Source: Betaproteobacteria bacterium
GTDB lineage: Bacteria; Pseudomonadota; Gammaproteobacteria; Burkholderiales; Burkholderiaceae
Assembly: GCA_013205155.1 (NCBI GenBank)
Contig: JABMMT010000245.1
Span: 1-6,783 of the forward strand
Direction of reading: 5' to 3'
DNA: 6,783 bases
The position numbers and the translations under genes were made by a program. This document shows, one piece after another, positions 1 to 6,339 of this stretch (positions within the stretch are counted from its first letter, which is position 1; the number at the start of each line of letters is the position of its first letter). Below the pieces are notes generated by a model. That model made no database searches and had not been told where the DNA came from. It saw nothing but the letters and a program-made list of their open reading frames with translations.

Positions 1-26
1 TAATGCTTTAACTACCAAGAAATCAG

Positions 27-239
27 TTAAGCAGCTAAATTCTGTTCAGCACTTGAGCAGTCGAGATCACCAAAACTACAGAATATGCAGCAATCCCCCG
101 ATTTGGGCTTCAAAATTGCGTTACACACTCTACATTGAAATAGATGCTGTGACGCGCCTCTTGGCAGCTCTAATATCTCTGCCCCCTGACAGTGTGGACA
201 GGTAATAGTTGAACGCTGAGCATATGCCAGATATTTCAC
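27..239 (-). CDS. Small cysteine-rich GDCCVxC-type protein
   Basis: This encodes a 70-residue protein with eight cysteines. It has a CPHC pair (C14, C17), a CRVC pair (C36, C39), then the motif GDCCIFCSFGD (C50, C51, C54) and a last cysteine at C61. The two CxxC pairs look like a zinc ribbon. The GDCCxxC motif marks a small family, known in databases as GDCCVxC domain-containing (seleno)proteins, whose function is unknown to me; a redox or metal role is inference. Members usually end near a CPPIQ-like sequence, whereas here the end reads CSSAEQ followed by NLAA. The start is a GTG at 237-239. An in-frame stop lies just upstream (243-245), and there is no clear Shine-Dalgarno sequence, so the start is weakly supported, although a short N-terminal lead before the first CxxC fits the family. 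All motif positions use TGC or TGT, so this copy is the cysteine form. It is transcribed away from the plus-strand small genes and is not part of the pst operon. Confidence 0.8.
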   Translation of the reverse strand: MKYLAYAQRSTITCPHCQGAEILELPRGASQHLFQCRVCNAILKPKSGDCCIFCSFGDLDCSSAEQNLAA

Positions 240-321
240 ATTTTAAATTTTGCACTGAAAATATTACAAAAATATGTCACCTTCTAGTACTCGTTACTCA
301 TAGGAGCCAGGAAGCAAAAAA

Positions 322-471
322 ATGTCCATAAGTGATAGCTATCAGACTTTCAATTTTTCTCATCAAATTCGCGAAGATAGAACCCCTGAAAAACCCCTGA
401 TTGTTGTCCGTATTAGATTGATTGAAGCCATAATTGAGTTAAATAGTAGGGAATTTCGACTAAAACAGTAA
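322..471 (+). CDS. Possible 49-residue small protein
   Basis: An ATG at 322-324 opens a frame of 49 codons that ends at TAA 469-471. The ATG is preceded by an AGGA (309-312) at 9-nt spacing, a reasonable Shine-Dalgarno sequence in otherwise AT-rich DNA. The predicted protein starts MSISDSYQTF and has a polar first half. Its second half is amphipathic, alternating hydrophobic and charged residues (KPLIVVRIRL then IEAIIELN), and could form one helix; it ends in REFRLKQ. There is no signal peptide and no cysteine. I do not recognise a family. The frame is short enough to occur by chance, so the support is the ribosome binding site and its position in an otherwise unexplained gap, 71 bp before the next plus-strand gene. 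It could instead be non-coding leader sequence. Confidence 0.33.
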   Translation: MSISDSYQTFNFSHQIREDRTPEKPLIVVRIRLIEAIIELNSREFRLKQ

Positions 472-489
472 ATTCGTCAAAAATAGGGT

Positions 490-507
490 TTGTCATACAA
501 ATTTGAT
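490..507 (+). promoter_or_regulatory. Weak Pho-box-like direct repeat
   Basis: TTGTCAT (490-496), a 4-nt spacer and ATTTGAT (501-507) are arranged with the 11-nt period of PhoB sites, whose half-site consensus is CTGTCAT. The first half matches 6 of 7 positions and the second 4 of 7. It lies 35 bp before the ATG of the lysine-tailed small protein. The second half is poor and a match of this quality can occur by chance in AT-rich DNA, so this is only a candidate. Confidence 0.2.
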
Positions 508-542
508 AAGATGAGATTTCTTATTAATTGAATAGTTTGGCT

Positions 543-743
543 ATGAGCAAATATCAGTACGAAGATGCCGTAAAACAATTACAAGAAACTGGCAGTATTG
601 GTCTTGTCGATCTTAAGAGTCTCTCGCATGATGATCTCGTAGAACTTTGCGAAGAAATAAAGGTATGGTGCCTTTACGCCAACGGCAAACTCGATAAATT
701 ACCTAAAGAATCGAAGAAAAAGAAGAAGAAAAAGAAGGAGTAA
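543..743 (+). CDS. Hypothetical 66-residue protein with C-terminal polylysine tail
   Basis: I do not recognise this protein. From the ATG at 543-545 it is 66 residues long; an in-frame TTG at 528 would add five residues, but it has no better ribosome binding site and directly follows an in-frame stop. Residues 1-55 look like a compact, mainly helical and acid-leaning domain (DLKSLSHDDLVELCEEIK around 23-40), with cysteines at C36 and C43 flanking W42. Residues 58-65 are eight consecutive lysines, followed by a final glutamate. Such a basic tail suggests contact with nucleic acid, membrane or another acidic partner, but that is inference. There is no signal peptide or membrane segment. The tail is coded by mixed AAG and AAA codons inside a 28-nt pure purine run. 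The gene converges on phoR with no space between the two stop codons. The length and the ordered, non-repetitive body favour a real gene. Confidence 0.6.
   Translation: MSKYQYEDAVKQLQETGSIGLVDLKSLSHDDLVELCEEIKVWCLYANGKLDKLPKESKKKKKKKKE
713..740 (+). repeat. 28-nt purine-only low-complexity tract
   Basis: This is an uninterrupted run of A and G, largely AAG triplets with two A5 runs, and it codes for the lysine tail of the plus-strand small protein. On the minus strand it is a pure pyrimidine run beginning just 3 nt beyond the phoR stop codon, so any phoR transcript reading on would carry a G-free, unstructured C/U tract. Length variation by slippage is possible here. Confidence 0.75.
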
Positions 744-2045
744 TTAAGGAGTACTTAAGCGCTCCATGGGAAACTGTAATGTGAAAGTGCTCCCTATGCC
801 AGGTGTACTTTCGATGAGTAATTGAGCCTGGTGGCGACTAGCAATATGTTTAACAATTGCCAAACCTAAACCGGTACCTCCCGTTTCACGCGATCGGCTT
901 CGATCCACTCTATAAAATCTCTCCGTAAGTCGGGATAAATGCTCTGGAGCAATACCTGGTCCAGTATCGGATACAGAAAATTCACCCTGACCTTCTTGAT
1001 TTACAGACCATTTCACATTGATTGCGCCAAGGTCTGGGGTGTAGCGTATCGCATTAGATACTAAATTACTAAATGCCGACAATACCTCCCTTTCATCCCC
1101 CAAAATATTTTGACTAGATTCAGCGCCATAAGTAAAGGAATGTTTTCCTTGAGAAAGCGCTTCAGCATCGTTTCTGACTAAGGCCATCAAGGTATTAATT
1201 TGTAACTCATTTGAGGCGGCTGGAAGTGCATTTGATTCAAGATTGGCTAAGGTCAGCAAATCTTCTACAAGGGTCTTCATTCTTTGAGCCTGCGACATCA
1301 TCATCTCAAAATACTGATCTTGTTGTTCTTTTGATAAATGTAAAGACTGAACTGTTTCGAGAAATCCCATGAGTACGGTAATAGGCGTTCTCATCTCATG
1401 CGATACATTGGCAACAAAATCTCTGCGCATTGCATCTGCTTTTTGTAGATCAGTAATATTTTGTATCAATAATAAATGTCTTTTTTGACCAAATGGGAAA
1501 GCCTGCAACATGAGGCTAAGACTGCTACTTGAACCCATGCGCTCAAGTAGTAAAGGTTCTTCAAAATTACGCTTAATAAAATATTGAATAAATTCAGGCC
1601 GTCTTATCAGAAAATGAATTCTCTGCAATGCATCGCGCTTAAAGTTAAGACCAAAGAATCGCTCGGCAATACTGTTACACCATTCAATTTGATCGTTTTC
1701 ATCTAGCATGACAATTCCATTTGGCGATGCTTGGAATGCCTCTATGAAGTGATCATGTTGTTGTTCAATAATCCGTATTTTTTGTTTCAGACCCTTAATA
1801 AGTCGCTGTAATCCAAAATAGATCTCCTCCCAATAGCCGCTCGGAAGGGAAATATTCTCAACTGCGTCAGCTTGAATGAACTTCCTTAGGCGGGCAAGAT
1901 TGATATAGGAATAGACTAGGGGTATCGATAGGATCGCAGCTGAAGTAAAAATAGCCCAATCAGATCCAAAAAAATGGAGGGCAATGTATGCAGCAATGAT
2001 TGCTAGGCATACTATGAAAAAAAAGCGGTATAAAGCAGCAACCAT
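744..2045 (-). CDS. phoR: Phosphate regulon sensor histidine kinase PhoR
   Basis: This is the membrane sensor kinase that phosphorylates PhoB when phosphate is limiting and can also dephosphorylate it. It has 433 residues, the usual size. Two hydrophobic segments (about 5-25 and 30-50) are joined by a very short loop, so there is almost no periplasmic domain, as is typical of PhoR. A linker and a PAS-like domain follow (about 95-200). The dimerisation domain contains the phospho-acceptor H216 in NVSHEMRTP. The ATPase domain shows the N box (NLVSNAIRYTP, about 327-337), G1 box (DTGPGIAPE, about 360-368) and G2 box (GGTGLGLAIVKH, 389-400). All catalytic motifs look intact. The start is ATG 2043-2045, just ahead of the first membrane segment, with an in-frame stop upstream at 2061-2063; no clear Shine-Dalgarno sequence is visible. 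It is the last gene of the operon, 66 bp after phoB. Its stop directly abuts that of the convergent small gene, and no hairpin terminator is visible. Confidence 0.96.
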   Translation of the reverse strand: MVAALYRFFFIVCLAIIAAYIALHFFGSDWAIFTSAAILSIPLVYSYINLARLRKFIQADAVENISLPSGYWEEIYFGLQRLIKGLKQKIRIIEQQHDHFIEAFQASPNGIVMLDENDQIEWCNSIAERFFGLNFKRDALQRIHFLIRRPEFIQYFIKRNFEEPLLLERMGSSSSLSLMLQAFPFGQKRHLLLIQNITDLQKADAMRRDFVANVSHEMRTPITVLMGFLETVQSLHLSKEQQDQYFEMMMSQAQRMKTLVEDLLTLANLESNALPAASNELQINTLMALVRNDAEALSQGKHSFTYGAESSQNILGDEREVLSAFSNLVSNAIRYTPDLGAINVKWSVNQEGQGEFSVSDTGPGIAPEHLSRLTERFYRVDRSRSRETGGTGLGLAIVKHIASRHQAQLLIESTPGIGSTFTLQFPMERLSTP

Positions 2046-2111
2046 GAATACGATATTAGACTATCTTTGCGAGGCTACTGAAAAACGCAGGGATACAACT
2101 GAAGTTCAGAA

Positions 2112-2825
2112 TTAGATCTGCGTCGGGGTCTTTGTAATACGGTAACCGCTTCCCCTTACGGTTTCAATGTACCTATCGCAATCTAAAGGGGCTAAAGCGG
2201 CTCTTAATCGCTTGATATGAACATCAACTGTCCGCTCTTCGATATAAACCTCATTACCCCAAACATTATCCAATAAGCCAGTACGCGAATGCACTCTTTC
2301 TGGATTAGCCATAAAAAACTGAAGAAGCCTATATTCAGTGGGGCCTAAAGAAATCGGCTGAGGGTCAAGATTAGACGATATTGCAAAAACGCGATGAGAA
2401 CTAGGATCCAATTTAAGGGGGCCAACTGATAAGGGCCCAGTATCTTCAATCGGAGTTTGCCTACGAAGCAATGCCTTCACTCTTGCTATCAGTTCCTTAG
2501 GTGAGAATGGCTTGGTAACATAATCATCTGCGCCAGAATCTAAACCCAATACCTTATCGGATTCTTCGCTTTTAGCTGTCAGCATTAATATAGGCAATCC
2601 CCTCGTTCGATCATTTGCACGCAATTCTTTGGCAAATTGAACGCCTGATTTTCCTGGTAGCATCCAGTCTAAAATCAGTAGATTCGGAAGACGATCCTTC
2701 ATCAAGGCAGATGCAATATCGGTTTGCATAGCTCTTTCTACTTCATAGCCTGCATGAGATAAATTGATAGCAATTAACTCTGCAATGGATGGCTCATCTT
2801 CAACAATCAGTATGTGGTGAGTCAT
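2112..2825 (-). CDS. phoB: Phosphate regulon response regulator PhoB
   Basis: This OmpR/PhoB-family transcription factor is phosphorylated by PhoR and then binds Pho boxes to activate the phosphate-starvation genes. From the ATG at 2823-2825 it has 237 residues. The receiver domain (about 1-120) shows the acidic pocket E9-D10, the phospho-acceptor D53 in LILDWMLPG, T83 in MLTAKSEE and K105 in YVTKPFSP. The C-terminal winged-helix domain (about 135-232) includes SLGPTEYRLL, the recognition-helix region EERTVDVHIKRLR and the final wing RGSGYRI. A TTG at 2832-2834 would add three residues (MTQ), only 5 bp after the phoU stop. Neither start has a good Shine-Dalgarno sequence, so translation is probably coupled to phoU. 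I prefer ATG because it puts the phospho-acceptor close to the position in E. coli PhoB (D54) and fits the family's N-terminus. The expected PhoB-dependent promoter of the operon, ahead of pstS, is outside the window. Confidence 0.97.
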   Translation of the reverse strand: MTHHILIVEDEPSIAELIAINLSHAGYEVERAMQTDIASALMKDRLPNLLILDWMLPGKSGVQFAKELRANDRTRGLPILMLTAKSEESDKVLGLDSGADDYVTKPFSPKELIARVKALLRRQTPIEDTGPLSVGPLKLDPSSHRVFAISSNLDPQPISLGPTEYRLLQFFMANPERVHSRTGLLDNVWGNEVYIEERTVDVHIKRLRAALAPLDCDRYIETVRGSGYRITKTPTQI

Positions 2826-2839
2826 TTGGGTCAATAAAG

Positions 2840-3547
2840 TTAAGGTTTATTAGCTTCGCGTACCAAATCTTCGTGAGGAATATGACGAACATCGGAACCC
2901 TTTGCTATATAAATAACAAATTCGGCAATATTCTTAGCGTGGTCACCAATACGTTCAATGGCCTTCGCAATCGTCAACATATCTAACCCTGCACTGATCA
3001 TATGGGGGTCCTCAGACATATAGGTCATGAGCTTTCTAACAAACCCTCTAAATTCTTCATCAATCTGACGGTCTTCAGCAACAACCTCAGCGGCTGCTAT
3101 GGTATCAAGTCTTGCGAAAGCATCTAAACTGCGTCTTAGTAAGGTAATCGCCATTTGACCTGATAAACGGATCTCTGCGACGTTAATGTTGTATGGCTCT
3201 GCAGACTCTATTAAATGTTTGGTTCTCTTGGCAACACGCTCCGCCTCGTCACCTGCCCGCTCTAAATTGGTAATCGCCTTCGATACTGCCATCACCAAAC
3301 GCAAATCTCGAGCGGTTGGTTGTCGACGGGCAATGACTTCTATACAAGCTAGATCAATTTGAATTTCAAGATCATTTACAAACTTTTCATTCTCTATAAC
3401 AATATTGCATGTATCAAGGTCCATTTGAGTGAACGCACGCATTGCAGTAGATATTTGAGACTCAACCAGGCCACCCATCTCAAGTAAACGACTTGAGAGT
3501 GAATTTAGATCTGCGTCAAATTGCGAGGATAGGTGTTTGTCTGGCAT
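2840..3547 (-). CDS. phoU: Phosphate signalling protein PhoU
   Basis: PhoU is a cytoplasmic all-helical protein that links the PstSCAB transporter to PhoR and keeps the Pho response off when phosphate is plentiful. At 235 residues it is the normal length. It shows the expected two-fold repeat: two three-helix halves, each with a metal-binding signature, LERAGDEAERVAKR (96-100 core) and IERIGDHAKNIAEF (198-202 core). The start is ATG 3545-3547, with a good Shine-Dalgarno sequence (GGAG, 3555-3558 on the opposite strand, 7-nt spacing). That sequence lies within the 13 bp after the pstB stop, so the gene is closely coupled to the transporter genes. It is followed almost directly by phoB. No damaged or missing key residues are seen. 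Confidence 0.97.
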   Translation of the reverse strand: MPDKHLSSQFDADLNSLSSRLLEMGGLVESQISTAMRAFTQMDLDTCNIVIENEKFVNDLEIQIDLACIEVIARRQPTARDLRLVMAVSKAITNLERAGDEAERVAKRTKHLIESAEPYNINVAEIRLSGQMAITLLRRSLDAFARLDTIAAAEVVAEDRQIDEEFRGFVRKLMTYMSEDPHMISAGLDMLTIAKAIERIGDHAKNIAEFVIYIAKGSDVRHIPHEDLVREANKP

Positions 3548-3560
3548 TTAATGTCTCCAA

Positions 3561-4409
3561 TTAACCAAAGCGACCGGTAATGTAATCTTCTGTTTCTTTG
3601 CGCTTAGGTTTGATAAAGATTTCATCAGTTTTACCATATTCCACCAAAACGCCTAAGTACATATAGGCGGTATAGTCAGAAACTCGAGCGGCCTGTTGCA
3701 TATTGTGCGTCACGATTGCAATGGTGTATTCAGTCTTCAGCTCATTAATCAACTCTTCAATCTTACCAGTAGAAATCGGATCTAAAGCCGAGGTCGGCTC
3801 ATCGAGCAAAATTACCGAAGGCTTCACCGCTACTGCTCTAGCAATGCAAAGGCGCTGTTGTTGGCCACCAGAGAGAGATAATCCGCTTTGATTAAGCTTG
3901 TCCTTTGCCTCATTCCATAAGGCCGCCTTATTAAGAGCCCATTCTACTCGTTCATCCATTTCAGAACGAGAAAGCTTTTCGTATAAACGGGCACCAAAGG
4001 CAATATTTTCATAAATTGACATTGGGAACGGAGTCGGTTTTTGAAAAACCATACCAATTCGGGAGCGCAGTAAATTTAAGTCTTGACCAGGCTCTAGAAT
4101 ATTTTGACCATAGAATTTAATTTCACCCTCTGCACGCTGTCCAGGATACAAGTCATACATACGGTTAAGAGTCCGTAAAAGCGTCGATTTACCGCAACCT
4201 GAAGGTCCAATAAATGCAGTTACCTTACCTTGTTCTATATCGAGATTAATATCTTTTAGACCTTGAAATGAACCATAAAAGAAATTGAGATCTCTAACTT
4301 CAATCGCATTCATTGCCTTTTGATCCGATAGTGTGTTTACTTCATCCATCTTGCCCCCTTGACTATCAACTCTATTTAAGTCAAACATAGTTTTCATATT
4401 ACTCATCAT
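3561..4409 (-). CDS. pstB: Phosphate ABC transporter ATP-binding protein PstB
   Basis: This is the ATPase that drives phosphate import through PstC-PstA on the cytoplasmic face of the membrane. With the first ATG it has 282 residues, about 25 more than E. coli PstB. The ABC motifs are complete and in order: Walker A GPSGCGKST (68-76), Q-loop Q123 in VFQKPTPFPMS, signature LSGGQ (179-183), Walker B VILLDEP (199-205), D-loop SALD (207-210) and switch H235. The ATG at 4407-4409 overlaps the pstA stop as ATGA and has a Shine-Dalgarno AGAAGG (4417-4422 on the opposite strand, 7-nt spacing), so I keep it. A second in-frame ATG at 4347-4349 (M21) has its own strong AAGGGGG and would give 262 residues, nearer the family length. 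The first 20 residues are methionine-rich and outside the conserved domain, so either start, or both, may be used. Confidence 0.96.
   Translation of the reverse strand: MMSNMKTMFDLNRVDSQGGKMDEVNTLSDQKAMNAIEVRDLNFFYGSFQGLKDINLDIEQGKVTAFIGPSGCGKSTLLRTLNRMYDLYPGQRAEGEIKFYGQNILEPGQDLNLLRSRIGMVFQKPTPFPMSIYENIAFGARLYEKLSRSEMDERVEWALNKAALWNEAKDKLNQSGLSLSGGQQQRLCIARAVAVKPSVILLDEPTSALDPISTGKIEELINELKTEYTIAIVTHNMQQAARVSDYTAYMYLGVLVEYGKTDEIFIKPKRKETEDYITGRFG
4354..4360 (-). promoter_or_regulatory. Shine-Dalgarno-like site for an internal pstB start
   Basis: AAGGGGG on the minus strand lies 4 nt before the in-frame ATG at 4347-4349 (M21 of the long PstB). It is at least as strong as the site serving the first ATG. 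It also encodes Gln-Gly-Gly within the extension, so the match could be coincidental. Confidence 0.4.
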
Positions 4410-5272
4410 CCTTGGACCTTCTCACGGAATACCACACGGGCCAAAATATTTAAGCCAAGTACGGCAAATGTAATTAATAGTGCTGCAGCCCAGGCCAAAT
4501 CAACCCAGTTATCATAAGGGCTCATTGCAAACTGAAATATGACTACTGGAAGATTGGCCATTGGCGCATTCATATTAGTAGAGAAAAATTGATTATTTAA
4601 TGCGGTAAATAATAATGGTGCGGTTTCTCCACTAACACGTGCTAGGGCCAATAAAATACCAGTGATAACACCACTTTTAGCTGCACGTAAGGTAATCATG
4701 AAGGCAACCTTCCACTTCGGTGCACCTAATGCATAAGCAGCTTCGCGTAAGCTTCCTGGGACAAGTCGTAACATATTCTCAGTTGTTCTAACTACAACAG
4801 GGATTGCAATTAAAGCTAATGCAATCGTTCCAGCCCAGCCAGAGAAGTGACGTACTTGAGCAACTACTAAGGCATACACGAAGAGGCCTATCACAATAGA
4901 TGGTGCTGAAAGCATGATGTCCGTCACAAAACGAGTAACAGCGGCAACCTTACTTCTGTCACCATATTCTGAAAGATATAAACCGGCTAGCACTCCAATT
5001 GGGGTGCTAATTAAGGTGCAGCTAGCCACAATCATGAGGCTACCTACAATTGCATTGGCTAAACCGCCCCCTTCAGATCCTGGTGCAGGGGTACTTTGCA
5101 GAAACACATCTAAGTTGATGGAAGAGAATCCCTTGATGAAGAGAATACTCAAAATCCACAAAAGGAAAGTCATACCCAACACCATAGCCAGACTAGAAAG
5201 GACTAGGCCAATCTTATTAGTGAGCTTGCGTCGGGCAAAAATTGCCGGATTGATATTTGATAGACCGATCAC
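4406..5272 (-). CDS. pstA: Phosphate ABC transporter permease PstA
   Basis: This is one of the two inner-membrane subunits that form the phosphate channel with PstC. It has 288 residues, close to E. coli PstA. About six membrane segments are visible, roughly at 21-46, 74-100, 117-139, 146-165, 201-224 and 258-281. The cytoplasmic EAA loop that docks on the ATPase is present at 177-190 (REAAYALGAPKWKV). The start is a GTG at 5270-5272 that overlaps the pstC stop as GTGA and is preceded by AAGGA (5281-5285 on the opposite strand) at 8-nt spacing, so it is well supported despite not being ATG. Its own TGA overlaps the pstB start. It is distinguished from PstC by operon order, by its shorter N-terminus and by the ARVSGETAPLLFTAL stretch typical of PstA. 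Confidence 0.96.
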   Translation of the reverse strand: MIGLSNINPAIFARRKLTNKIGLVLSSLAMVLGMTFLLWILSILFIKGFSSINLDVFLQSTPAPGSEGGGLANAIVGSLMIVASCTLISTPIGVLAGLYLSEYGDRSKVAAVTRFVTDIMLSAPSIVIGLFVYALVVAQVRHFSGWAGTIALALIAIPVVVRTTENMLRLVPGSLREAAYALGAPKWKVAFMITLRAAKSGVITGILLALARVSGETAPLLFTALNNQFFSTNMNAPMANLPVVIFQFAMSPYDNWVDLAWAAALLITFAVLGLNILARVVFREKVQG

Positions 5273-6255
5273 GTTTTAAGTCCTTGCTTTTTCTCCATAT
5301 TCAGGAGCATCCACTTAGCAATAGCCAAGACTACGAATGTAATCATGAATAGCGCAAGACCAAGCGCAAACAGGGAAGAGTAATGTGGTCCTAGCTCAGC
5401 TTCACCAAACTCATTTGCCAATGTAGATGCAATTGAATTACCAGGAGCAAATAAAGATGCAGATAGACGGTGGGCGTTACCGATCACAAAAGTAACTGCC
5501 ATCGTTTCACCAAGTGCCCTACCTAAACCCAACATGATGCCGCCAATTACACCTGCCTTGGTATATGGTAAAACAACATTTTTAACAACTTCCCAAGTTG
5601 TACATCCAATACCGTATGCAGATTCTTTGAGTACTGGCGGAACAATTTCAAATACATCACGCATAACTGAAGCAATAAAGGGCAAAATCATCATTGCCAA
5701 AATCAACCCAGCACAAAGAATACCGATTCCATTAAAAGCTCCAGAAAATAAGATCCCGAGGCCTGGAATTTGTCCTAAAGTGCCTGCCAATGCAGGTTGA
5801 ATATAGTCGGCAAAAATGGGTGCAAAGATAAATAGACCGAACATTCCATAAATAATGGATGGAACTGCTGCCAATAACTCCACAGCAGTGCCGAGTGGTC
5901 TGCGCAATACATTCGGACATAACTCTGTTAAAAATACTGCAATACCAAAGCTCAGAGGCACAGCAATTAACAAAGCAATTAAAGAGGTAACAATAGTTCC
6001 GTAGATGGCGATTAATCCACCAAACTCACCGTTAATAATATCCCACTCTTTAGTAAAGAAGAAACCAACTCCAAATTTATCAAGAGCTGGCCAAGCATTA
6101 ATCATAAGCGAAATGATGATACCAACCAGCGCGATAAGCACTGATAAAGAAAAAAACTGTGTCACTGCATGAAATAAGAAATCTTGTATACGCTGTAATT
6201 TAGCAATATTCAAAGCTTGAGGGGTGGGCGCTGAATGAGACTGCGTGATATCCAT
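5269..6255 (-). CDS. pstC: Phosphate ABC transporter permease PstC
   Basis: This is the second inner-membrane channel subunit of the high-affinity phosphate importer. It has 328 residues, the usual size. A cytoplasmic N-terminus of about 30 residues is followed by about six membrane segments, roughly at 33-54, 80-108, 122-146, 168-195, 233-258 and 293-317. The EAA loop lies at about 210-224 (KESAYGIGCTTWEVV). The stretch GLGRALGETMAVTFVIGNA (243-261) is characteristic of PstC. The start is ATG 6253-6255, without an obvious Shine-Dalgarno sequence. It is the first gene after the pstS hairpin, so expression probably depends on transcription reading through that hairpin. It overlaps pstA by 4 bp. 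Confidence 0.97.
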   Translation of the reverse strand: MDITQSHSAPTPQALNIAKLQRIQDFLFHAVTQFFSLSVLIALVGIIISLMINAWPALDKFGVGFFFTKEWDIINGEFGGLIAIYGTIVTSLIALLIAVPLSFGIAVFLTELCPNVLRRPLGTAVELLAAVPSIIYGMFGLFIFAPIFADYIQPALAGTLGQIPGLGILFSGAFNGIGILCAGLILAMMILPFIASVMRDVFEIVPPVLKESAYGIGCTTWEVVKNVVLPYTKAGVIGGIMLGLGRALGETMAVTFVIGNAHRLSASLFAPGNSIASTLANEFGEAELGPHYSSLFALGLALFMITFVVLAIAKWMLLNMEKKQGLKT

Positions 6256-6280
6256 TGTTTACTGTACTTATTTAGAGATT

Positions 6281-6307
6281 AAAACAGCCCCACTGTGGGG
6301 CTGTTTT
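6281..6307 (-). terminator. Perfect hairpin between pstS and pstC (likely partial terminator)
   Basis: Two perfectly complementary 12-nt arms (6281-6292 and 6296-6307) enclose a 3-nt loop. The core pairing is CAGCCCCA with TGGGGCTG, flanked by A4/T4 at the base. On the minus strand the U4 lies at the end of the 3' arm and is not followed by a long U run, so termination may be incomplete. It begins 32 bp after the pstS stop and ends 25 bp before the pstC start. The likely role, inferred from similar pst operons, is to let pstS be made in excess over the membrane components, or to protect the 3' end of processed pstS mRNA. Confidence 0.85.
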
Positions 6308-6339
6308 GTTGTAGAAATTAAAAGCTCAATCTAATAATG

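Larger units (their letters stand above)
240..527. other. AT-rich intergenic stretch of the left flank
   Basis: This stretch separates the minus-strand cysteine-rich gene from the plus-strand lysine-tailed gene. It should hold the promoters of both, but I could not find a convincing -35/-10 pair on either strand. The only structures I can support are a candidate 49-residue reading frame with a fair ribosome binding site (322-471) and a weak Pho-box-like direct repeat (490-507). No hairpin terminator, tRNA or mobile-element end is visible. Confidence 0.5.

Noticed and set aside
288..299. Short direct repeat TACTC-GT-TACTC
   Set aside because: Two five-base copies are not significant and match no known operator.
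747..765. GGAG...CTCC pairing just past the plus-strand small gene stop, as a possible terminator
   Set aside because: The stem is only four to five pairs with a long loop and no T run, and it lies inside the phoR coding region.
2099..2109. Small palindrome CTGAA-G-TTCAG between phoB and phoR
   Set aside because: Five-base arms around a single base are too short for a terminator and common by chance; no T run follows.
2789..2986. Plus-strand open frame of 65 codons across the phoU/phoB junction
   Set aside because: It lies opposite conserved coding sequence of both genes, has no family features and has no ribosome binding site that I can see.
4914..5279. Plus-strand open frame of 121 codons opposite the 5' part of pstA
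   Set aside because: It is the reverse complement of a well-supported permease gene. Its composition mirrors the membrane segments on the other strand and it has no recognisable domain.
5534..5920. Open frames on both strands inside pstC (5534-5800 plus, 5732-5920 minus)
   Set aside because: They lie within the pstC coding region in other frames and show no independent coding evidence.
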